Notes under the pieces: model-generated
What the model was told of the DNA's origin: nothing
The model's database searches: none
Seen by the model: only the letters and a program-made list of their open reading frames with translations
Program-made: the position numbers and the translations under genes
Assembly (NCBI GenBank): GCA_030248225.1
Contig: JASANE010012178.1
Span: 1 to 64,000, forward strand
Length of the DNA: 64,000 nt
DNA from: Trileptium ribeirensis
Lineage: Eukaryota; Nematoda; Enoplea; Enoplida; Thoracostomopsidae
Direction of reading: 5' to 3'
Part shown: in pieces, positions 13,441-64,000 of the stretch
Layout: every line of letters starts with the position of its first letter
How positions within the stretch are numbered: the first letter of the stretch is position 1

Positions 13441-13949
13441 ACGATGAGGTTGCTGAAGCTTTGAGGCGAGAGAACGTGTATGCAAAACCAGGTTGGCGAA
13501 CGCTGCGGTATATAAGAACATCTTTGCCACGATTCGACTTAAAAAATTCGGGACACTATACAAAATTAGAAATTAAGATTTATTATGATTAAGCACTGAA
13601 ATTGTGCTAGAATAGGTAGATGAAGTGGTGATAATCACTACAGTTACATACAAGAATTAACTGCACACGCAAAACGCGGTTAAACGCACGCAAGCGTATT
13701 TAAAGTTGCACGCACGCAAACTCGTGTTAAATTGCACGCACTCCATACCGTTGGACTCTTCTTGTACCAGAATTTTGCTATCTCATTGAATACTTCTGGG
13801 GTCCGTTGTCTATTTAGACAGTAACTTAATAGTACATGATTAAATACTAACTTCAAAGCTCCTAGTGGTATGTAGCTAAAAATTGACCTCCAGTTTGATT
13901 ATTCTGATGGTTTAATATTTATCTACATCTAAACACAGGCTTGTTTCAT

Positions 13950-15190
13950 CGCTCAATGAGTCAATGATCGCCACATATCACAGCGATATGCTCGTCACAG
14001 ATAAATCGATTGCATATGGGGCATTTTCGAGACGTTTTCTGTCAATATCCCTAGGACACTGAAGCACGCTCTTGCTTCGTCACATTTGTAGCTGTTAAAG
14101 TTCCTTGTCTTTGTCTCGGCATGTCATCGTTAGCCACCACCGCTAAACCCAATACTTCCGGCAAAATAAATCCGTCAACGATGATTTCTGTGTTCCTGAT
14201 GTCCAAGATTGATAGAGAGCAAAAAGGTATAAGCATTCAGAGCAGATATATCGAGCATATTGTAGAATACCACCACATGCGAGTCATACGCTTTGTACTA
14301 TTGGTTCGTATCATTTTGTCCACCGTATCTACACCACTCTTTGTTTTATTATAATCAAAGATTATTTCGAGTTTTCTATCTTCGCGAAGTGAAGTGGTAT
14401 CATTACGGTGCATCCTGCTTGGCAATGTAATGAGCCAACCTTTTCTGGGACAGTAAGAGAAATTGTGCTTGCATGGTATCCAAAGACTGAACTGTACGAT
14501 TACGAGCGGTAACAAAATTGATCGGAAAATCAGATGTGTTCTTCCGCCAAGCAAACTCACGTTAGGTTGCAACAACAGATTTGCATGATCGACCAATCAT
14601 TTACCTGGGACGTAGGCATTCCCAAGCGCTGCAAAAGAGAGTCAAATACATTCCGGATTGGAGCAAATTTGTCAGCACCACGTTGTCCTTTGCACCGCGC
14701 TCTTGAGTAATCGAAACCTAATACCCTTGAAATTTGTAAGCAAACAGTTGCGCACCATGCTTTTCCCGAATATATCCCTGCCGGAATTTGTGAAATGTAT
14801 AATTGCCTTATTTTTACCACGGTACACACCACAAATTTGAGTAAGCTAAAACAGATTGAATTCTACTGAAGCAAATTCGATCAAAGCATCTCTACACATA
14901 CGGTGCCCTTCGAGATTGCGATAATGCCGGTCACTATTTCTGGTCGCAAGAATAAATCAATGGTCGAACTAGAACGTTCATTCTGAACTGCGTATTGCCG
15001 ACGTACGATGTTTTACATGTGTTGTCGACACCGATCGGCAGCGGGTACAGTTGCCCAACGAAGTCGATTACCCTTGAAATGAATTCGTTTTCAGCGGGTT
15101 CGTTTGCCTGTTCAACAGCGACTGCCTGTTCGTCTTCAGGATATCCAAATTCAGTCGATATCGCTATAGTCGGAATCAATTTAACAAATA
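13950..15190 (-). pseudogene. piggyBac-type transposase remnant
   Basis: Minus-strand pieces: RHYRNLEGHRMCRDALIEFA (about 14930-14875), RGADKFAPIRNVFDSL (about 14680-14630), CPRKGWLITLPS and IIFDYNKTKSGVDTVDKM (14450-14310), TKRMTRMWWYSTI (about 14290-14250), and a cysteine-rich end with CPICNRFICDEH (about 14020-13985). The order is that of piggyBac (PGBD) proteins, with the central catalytic part largely lost and several frame changes. No matching TTAA-flanked terminal repeats were identified. Confidence 0.82.
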
Positions 15191-15383
15191 TGATCTAACT
15201 CGCTTTCGTCCGAAGACCGTACATAACATGAATCCCGGTCTGAAATATCACTTCGCCTAGTACTCCAGCTATTATACAATAGAACAAAATATATAATGAT
15301 TGTATTAGTAACGTATGAACAGTAACATAAACTGGGAACCTGAAATATAAATTGAAATGCAAGTTTTTGTTGTTTTATATACA

Positions 15384-15424
15384 TTAATCTAATCGTAATT
15401 TTGAAAGAATTACGATTAGATTAA
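15384..15424. repeat. 41-bp perfect palindrome ending in TTAA on both sides
   Basis: 17-bp arms (15384-15400 and 15408-15424) are exactly complementary around a 7-base loop TTGAAAG, and both ends are TTAA. It lies about 200 bp outside the 5' side of the piggyBac remnant. TTAA is the piggyBac target site, so a link is possible but not shown. Confidence 0.75.
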
Positions 15425-15845
15425 TATATATAAAATAGCAAAATCATTTAAACACATTTCAGCGTTTGCGTGTGGATTTGTGCGGTTAATTCTGTCCGTG
15501 ATTGTATTTGAGTTGAAAATGGGGTTAATTCAATGCTGTCTATAGAGCGGTAAAGCGTTAGACCGATATGATCCCTGTTGCCAAAGTGCATTAAGAATTC
15601 AAGCAAACATTGCTGAGTTCATCTTGGTCCTGTATTTTAAAGAAAAATAAAAAATCCATGTTCCCGCTAAAACCAGCAAAATATTTGCAGAATTGTACGA
15701 AAACTTTGCAGCAAAAACATTAATTTGCTAAAAAATTACATAGCGCACAAGACTATAGTTAATCAACCGATTAATGTATCATACTACATTATAGACCCTA
15801 ACGGTACCTATCGAATAGAGTAGCAGCTGAGCGATTATAAAGTAC

Positions 15846-15985
15846 AGCTACACTTAGAAATAAACGCTATTTTTCGTGAATCGTTGTCGAAAGATTCGCG
15901 AATAGCAATTGAACATCTGTTAATATTTAGCGAACTGTTGGCGAACGATTCACGAAAAATTTGTTATATTTCTGACCGTGACTGT
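15846..15985. repeat. MITE-like inverted-repeat element, family 2, copy a
   Basis: Left CAGCTACACTTAGAAATAAA; right, read inward, CAGTCACGGTCAGAAATATA. An internal perfect inverted 16-mer TTTTTCGTGAATCGTT lies at about 15870-15886 and 15944-15960. The element is 140 bp. The shared motif is CAGTyACGGyCAGAAATAAA. Confidence 0.75.
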
Positions 15986-16781
15986 GGAAACACACGTTAC
16001 TATTACATCGAATAGTTTACGATATAAATGTTGTGCATGTAACTTACCTAACAATTATTTTATTAAACTCTTCTACACAGATTCATACGAACTATTTTTG
16101 CTAGACTATGCTGGAATTCGCTGTTTAATTACATATTAAGAATTGTACTACAATAATAGTTTGCCTGCGCTTGTCACCGGATGTGGTTTGGATAAAAATG
16201 TTTTTGAGTTTATGTTTTGTGCCCTCAGAAATACGGGTATCAAAGGCTACGTTAAACCTTTTTAAACTAACTGTAATTATGTCATAGAAACGTATAGCTA
16301 TATTAGTACTACGCTTAAATTAACAATCACCGGCGACCCTCGTGATAAATTTTTTCGAAAACAGTACTGTATACTATGCACGACTTTTTGAAGCGAGATT
16401 ATTTTAGTACTTATTATGTAAACATTGCCATATACAATTAAAAACACAATATTTTTAATATCCCTAAACCGTGTTGACTCCCATCGCAGAACATAAACGT
16501 TAATACTTTGAAATCATTATCAGTGAATATAGAAAACAAACTACGTATTAATAAACAATAATTATCAGATCAAATAACATCTAAAGGAGCAATATTAAAA
16601 AAGAGCAGTAAAAAGCTATCAAATGTAACTAATGCCATAAATCATTATTTCAGTGGTTAATACCAAAATTTGCACCCATTTTAGCATAACGTGCAAAGTA
16701 AATCTTAGGATTAACTAAGTTTGTTGTAGGAAATTTATATGCTTGCCTCAGGCTTGCAAACGGTGTAAACTCTGTATTACA

Positions 16782-17172
16782 AAATATAATTAGTTTGACA
16801 GATGTAAAACTTTTATCAATATACACAAGTAGAAATATAATAATTTTTGGCATATTGCCCCATCCCTTGGATCACTATCTCATTTTCAATTTCAACGTGT
16901 CTTTTCTATTCATCGATTAGGTGTATTACATTTTCTATTGCGCGAAATGCTGAAATTAAAATATACAAAACCGGTATGGAAATATAATTAGTTTGACCGA
17001 TATAAAAAAATTATCAATATACACAAGTAGAAATATAATAATTTTTGGCATATTGCCCCATCCGTTGGATCACTATCTCATTTTCAATTTCAACGTGTCT
17101 TTACTATTCATTGATAACACTTTCTATTGCGCGAAATGCTAAAATTAAAATATACAAAACTGGCACGGAATT
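16782..17172. repeat. Tandem duplication of a ~195-bp unit
   Basis: Copy 1 (16782-16979) and copy 2 (16980 to about 17172) share ATATACACAAGTAGAAATAT, GGCATATTGCCCCATCC and ATTGCGCGAAATGCT. They differ by point changes and small deletions (for example around CATCGATTAGG). The 67-codon minus-strand frame over copy 1 is not a gene. Confidence 0.92.
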
Positions 17173-17960
17173 ATCGATAGAAGTCGTTTCCGTAAAGAAA
17201 TTTTGCTTATGAATATTACAGTGGTGTACACCAATTATTACCATGTTTGATTCATAAGTAATCTACGAGACAAAAATGTGATTTAACTAAAAGGGACAAA
17301 TAACAAAACCGTTACCCATAATGAAGTTATTGCGCGTAGATGAGGCGAGTCGGCATGACAATATTCTCAATCGGCTATTAACCAAACCCTATTTGGGTCC
17401 CATTAACAACTCGATAATATGGCGCTCTACAGCTCGTCAAATACCACTTTACTAGGGAGCCTCTATACAATAATTATTGTAAACAAAACTGTAAAACTTC
17501 AAAAAAACTGCATTATGTTATAAGTACGACTTATCTCATTCTATCTCTTCATAATAGTGTTACTTTTTGAAGGGTCCAGATATTCTAGCAGCATAAACCT
17601 CAACCTGATGACTAGCGCAATGATTCGAGCAATACAGTTTTTAAAAACACTAATTTTTAAATATAATAATACCACATATTTTTCACTGAGACGTAGTCAA
17701 ATGTCTATTATCTGACTTAATTACACACCAGTACATGGTTTCAGTATGACTTGTACAGCTACGTACAGAAATCCAAATAGTTTGAGAAAAGTTCGAGAAA
17801 AATAACTGAGAAGATGTCACTTATTTTCGCAACATGGTCGGAACGAATAATTCCGAAAAATTTGCTTCAATTTCTATCGTACGTGCTTGTGTGCACTGTT
17901 ACCTTCTAAGACTCGACAGTAAAGTCACCGAAGAAATAACGGCGTGTAGCCAGAAGTGTA

Positions 17961-18045
17961 TAGTACACTTCAGAAATGACTGTCGCGTTTCGAGAGATCA
18001 GTGCTATAAACAACAAGCGATCAGTGGTCATTTCTGGCTGCACTA
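17961..18045. repeat. MITE-like inverted-repeat element, family 1, copy a
   Basis: Arms TAGTACACTTCAGAAATGAC and, read from the other end, TAGTGCAGCCAGAAATGACC, flanked by TA on both sides. About 85 bp in all. The arms share the core GCCAGAAATGAC with the elements at 38932 and 57900, and the TA flank points to a Tc1/mariner or pogo-driven element. Confidence 0.75.
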
Positions 18046-19212
18046 TAAACGAATTACTGAAGTCAGTGTAAGAGTAACTTAACACAAGGCGTGACTTTTT
18101 AGTGGTTCGTGGACATTTTATCTTGATTCGATTAGCCGCCTTGTTTTATGATCATTTTTGGCGTCCTCTGAGTGTGGCAGCTCCGATTCAGCGGACGGAA
18201 CATTTTTGCGTGCAATTATTATATTCATCGCTCCGGCTCGGAAGGCTTCTCGTATGTACCTCTCATTATTATGCATCTTTTAATCATTATAATTATATAT
18301 TAACGAAATAGGCTTCACAGCCGGCACCGTTGGCCAGCACACATGTAGTAGCCCGACTATAATAGGCCGTCTATGCGTAAGATTTCCAGCTACCGTTTGT
18401 ATTTGATTCTTGCGTCATTTAAATATGATCCCATAGCTAGTAATAGTTGGACCCTACAATATGTAATAACGGTAAATCCGGCGACGCACATAGCTAAGCA
18501 AAGGCTGGTCGCATCGGTGTCGGTGAAGGCTACAAATGTTTGTCTTAATGCGAACTGGTGAGAATCAATTGCTAGATCAAATCTTTACCTATTGTCACTG
18601 AAAACCCCTATTTTTTCGGCTTTTTTTTAAATAGCTTGTAAATTGTCGGACTTTTACTTTGACATCTGGAGCTCCATTATAGGTGCACGTGTTGTTTTAC
18701 ATAATGGGTATAATAGTCTTTGCTTCTATCTCCCTTGTTGCCAAGCAGTGACCAAACAACCATTTTTTCAGACCCAAGTTTCAAATTCTTTGGATCTCAT
18801 CAAGTACTTGTTTCTTCCATGTGGGTATAAAAATTAATTGGCTTAGATATTTATCCCCTTCTATTTGGGACACTACAACTTTAGGCAATTTACGTTATAA
18901 AAATTAATTTAATAATTGAAAGTGCCAGTAAGGGTACTTGGGATCTCGGCACTTTTGGCGCTTAGTATGCACTGTACGATGTATAAAACATTCCCATGAA
19001 TATGGAGCGAATTTTTGAACAAAATGCTGAAATACAGAAGGGTTGTTACGAAAATGAAATTTGTATCATAGTAACAGAAGCTTCTTGACAGTCGACATAC
19101 TGTGAGTTGTCGACCGCCACAAAATTTTATGGACCGTCTATTTGACTTCAGAGCTGGCCGTCTGTTTGTTAATAATGGAGTCATTGTGTGCAGTGCCGCA
19201 GATTGGGCCCTT

Positions 19213-19218
19213 TTTATT
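19213..19218 (-). terminator. Possible poly(A) signal of ALDH3 gene
   Basis: AATAAA on the minus strand, in a T/A-rich context, about 520 nt past the stop codon. It is the first canonical hexamer I noticed downstream. A variant hexamer closer to the stop could be used instead. Confidence 0.25.
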
Positions 19219-19736
19219 TTTGGGGTCATTAAGTTATAACGTTAAAACTGAACAGTTTTGTGTCGGAGGTTCCCGGGTTGACAAACCAACTTCTGCGAGT
19301 CAGTATAAGGCTCATATAAAGACGTTAGCTTTGCCTAAGGCCCAAAGGTAGCATATCGAGAACGACATTTGCTGCATTTCACTTCCGCTCCTAAAAGTTA
19401 CAATAACGTTTTCATCTCGTACAATATGAACTTGTTAGGAATGTAAAGCTTGGTAGATAATTATAATGTATTAAGACAATGTAAAGGTACGAGAAAAATG
19501 ATAGAGAACTACTTTAAACAAAACATATGTACCACAGAGTATCAGGTCTAATAAATACAAAGTCAGAAGGAAATAGAAACTATGATTGGTAACTACATAT
19601 TATCAAATGCTCTAAAATCTTGGATTTAACTAAATCTATCACTATTCCACTTCAAAAATAGATCTATTTCTTAATCAAAATACACACGTAACTGTATTAT
19701 TAACTTGATTTAAAAACCTTATATGGACACAGTATT

Positions 19737-61861
<42,125 letters not shown>

Positions 61862-63040
61862 CTAAAACGAATTTATGGGTAGCAATTTAAGCATGGCCAC
61901 CTCTTAAACAATGGGACCATAACTGATCAATTACATAGAAGTTTGCAATTTCTTCTGGTTTTACAGAAATGACTTTCGTAAAAAAATGCTCACCTTATAT
62001 TATTTAGCATGTAACGACATAATTAGGGAAGCTGCAAAAACAATGTAGTAGCTACAGGGTAACAAAATTATTTTAGTGTTGCCTATCCAAGTTACCGGGA
62101 AACCTAATAAACTTATAAATAACTAAAATCATGTCAAGTGTCAAAATCGCCGTTGTCGGGTAGCCAAGTTATTATTATTATAATCTATAATAGAATTTTT
62201 CATTTAAATAAATAACTAAAGCGTTTGACTATCGAATCTTCACCGCTTATACCTGATAGGATCTATACTATTCAGTATTTATAGCTCAGCGTGTATGAAT
62301 TACTGAAGTGCAATAGTGATTGGGAAATTAAGAAACAGGAAATAGTATGCTTTCGCGATTACTCAATAATACCAACGCAGCAGTGCAATTACTCTATAGT
62401 CACAAACAGCTATTTAATCTATTCAGAGCCTAAAGCCGGCTAGTCTCGCTGCTCTTGTACTTAGCGCCCAAACTAAGACGATAGGCCAGCCAGGCGAGTA
62501 GAGACGTACAATACTCGCGAGAAAAAAGCGCTACTTTCAAGAAGGGTGACAGATTCAGGAGCATGTTGCATGTGAACCTGTTATCATATGAGTATTTCGA
62601 AGTAAGCATAACGTCTACAGACACTCAAATAATTTTCTTTGCAGACAGAAAAACAAAGAAAAAAGTTTTTCTCTCCATCCCAATATCAAGAATATCGACT
62701 CATTCACAAACTAACGTTACATTTGTTAATAACGCATGCTACCACCACCATGATATTACTACATAGCATGTCATTGTTAAGAACAGAAATAAAAGCAGAA
62801 TTTTCGCCAAGGTTTCAATAAAAAACGAATACACTTTGTTGCCCTCAAACTATAGTTTAAGAATTTATTTCTTTATTTTTGTCTGTAACTGTAGTGGTAT
62901 AGCGTAATATCAAAAGGAAATCTTCCCGCAGTTGGCAAAAGCTACACACAACAGATACCGCTGTTCAATACATTCTAAGCTCGCCAATATTTACAAGTGA
63001 TATTGTTGAGCGGAGCGAGGCGAAGCCGAGCGAAGCGTTT
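61862..63040. other. ALDH3 intron, upstream exon not found
   Basis: I looked on the minus strand for the N-terminal ALDH3 segment (helical part and the 'NL-x-x-W' motif) and did not find it. Apart from the family 2 inverted-repeat element and a short 'GCGGAGCGAGGCGAAGCC' purine-rich stretch (63010), nothing is recognisable. Confidence 0.5.
62772..62891. repeat. MITE-like inverted-repeat element, family 2, copy d (diverged)
   Basis: Left CATTGTTAAGAACAGAAATA, then AAAGCAGAATTTTCGCC; right, read inward, CAGTTACAGACAAAAATAAA. About 120 bp. It matches the family 2 arm with several changes. Confidence 0.55.
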
Positions 63041-63882
63041 TATTTTCTGTCTGGGAGTAAAAAGGTCGATGTCCGTCCGTTCGTTAGTTCATTCGTTCGT
63101 TCGTTCGGTCCGACGGATCTCAAGAACCACTGAACTGATTTTAAAAAAACTTTTTTTTTGAAAGCCTATTATGTCAGAGTGTGCTAAAAAATTTTGAGTG
63201 GCTAATTAGTAATTAGCTAATTAGTTAAGCTTATGCAGCTAAAATAGAGAATTTTGCAATGTTTGTGTTATTTATTGAAATAGAATCGTTTCGATCAAAC
63301 CATTATTGGTTTTTTGGGTAGAAGAATTCAAATATGATATTTTTACCAATGATAAAGCCCTATGCAATGTAGTTACAAGAACATAAAATTGAGTACATTC
63401 GTAATGCCACAGCCCAAGCTCCGCTCACAAATGTAGTTCCACTACCGACTAGTTATTTTCTGTCTGGAATTAAAAAAGTCGATGTCCATCCGTTCGTTCC
63501 TTCGTTCGTTCGGTCCGACAGATCGCAAGAACCACTGAACCGATTTAAAAAAACGTTTTTGTTTGAAAGCCTATCATGTCGGAGTGTGCACCTGATATTT
63601 GGGATTAAAAAATTTTGAGTGGTTAATTAGTAATTAGCTAATTATGTAGTTAAGCTTATGCAGCTAAAATAGAGAATTTTGCAATATTTGTGTTATTTAT
63701 TGAAATAGAATCGTTTCGATCAAACCATTATAGGGTTTTTTGGGTCGAAGAATTCAAATATAATATTTTTACCGATGATAAAGCCCTATGCAATGTAGTT
63801 ATTTGAAGAACATAAAATTGAGTACATTCGTAATGCCACAGCCCAAGCTCCGCTCACAAATGTAGTTCCACTACCGACTAGT
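63041..63882. repeat. Two tandem copies of a 413-429-bp unit (Helitron-like 3' end?)
   Basis: Copy 1 is 63041-63453 and copy 2 is 63454-63882, about 95% alike. Each starts TATTTTCTGTCTGG, has a TTCG microsatellite (GTTCGTTCG), a 'AAGAACCACTGAACYGATT' block, an AATTAGCTAATTAG palindrome, and ends CCACTACCGACTAGT. The 'TCCGTTCGTTCG...ACCACTGAACCGATT' arrangement is common in repetitive DNA of many invertebrates. The CTAG|T end is compatible with a Helitron 3' terminus, but the preceding stem (GTAGT/ACTAC) is short. Confidence 0.8.
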
Positions 63883-64000
63883 ATATTGAATGTAAGCAGT
63901 TAAATGCACTGGCTTGCAATATGGGCATTGCGATGAGAAACGATTATGGCCTGCCTATTAGTAAAAACTTGCCGAACCCGTGTCGACACGACACGGCGGA

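Overview
The window is animal nuclear DNA, most likely from an invertebrate. The evidence is one multi-exon gene with GT-AG introns of 0.8 to 12 kb, no operon-like gene packing, a mostly AT-rich background, and a crowd of animal-type transposons (piggyBac, pogo/Tigger, MULE, Ty3/gypsy, non-LTR elements and small inverted-repeat elements). The sequence does not allow a species call. Two of three TATA-bearing promoter-like spots have an arthropod-style TCAGT initiator, a weak hint only.

The one cellular gene I can support is a class 3 (fatty) aldehyde dehydrogenase on the minus strand. Ten exons run from 61861 down to 19737 and join without a frameshift or stop to give 408 codons plus a stop. 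They carry the PWNYP motif, the LELGGK glutamate, the GQTC nucleophile cysteine, the IFGPILP motif, the PFGGVG...YHGK segment and a C-terminal hydrophobic tail anchor. The N-terminal 80 or so residues are not in the window and should lie beyond 64000.

Layout: 1-5100 is AT-rich with nothing coding. 5100-7170 is GC-richer repeat DNA with a promoter-like spot and a 165-bp tandem duplication. 8130-9760 is a broken gypsy pol. 10140-10395 is the 3' end of a CR1/jockey-like non-LTR element. 11993-13440 is a broken MULE transposase. 13950-15190 is a broken piggyBac transposase. 15380-19700 holds small inverted-repeat elements and a 195-bp tandem duplication. 19737-61861 is the aldehyde dehydrogenase gene. 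Its introns hold a 372-bp fold-back of G-rich units, a pogo-like transposase with a 704-codon open frame (39131-41245), a non-LTR fragment, degenerate repeat DNA (about 50.9-57.6 kb) and a 150-bp satellite array whose orientation flips twice (58.3-61.05 kb). 63041-63882 holds two tandem copies of a 413-429-bp unit.

I did not find a convincing new biological system. The features most worth following up are the twice-inverted satellite, the fold-back built from inverted short units, and two families of TA- or CAG-ended inverted-repeat elements, one of which sits about 10 bp from a splice donor of the dehydrogenase gene. No unrecognised multi-gene cluster is visible.
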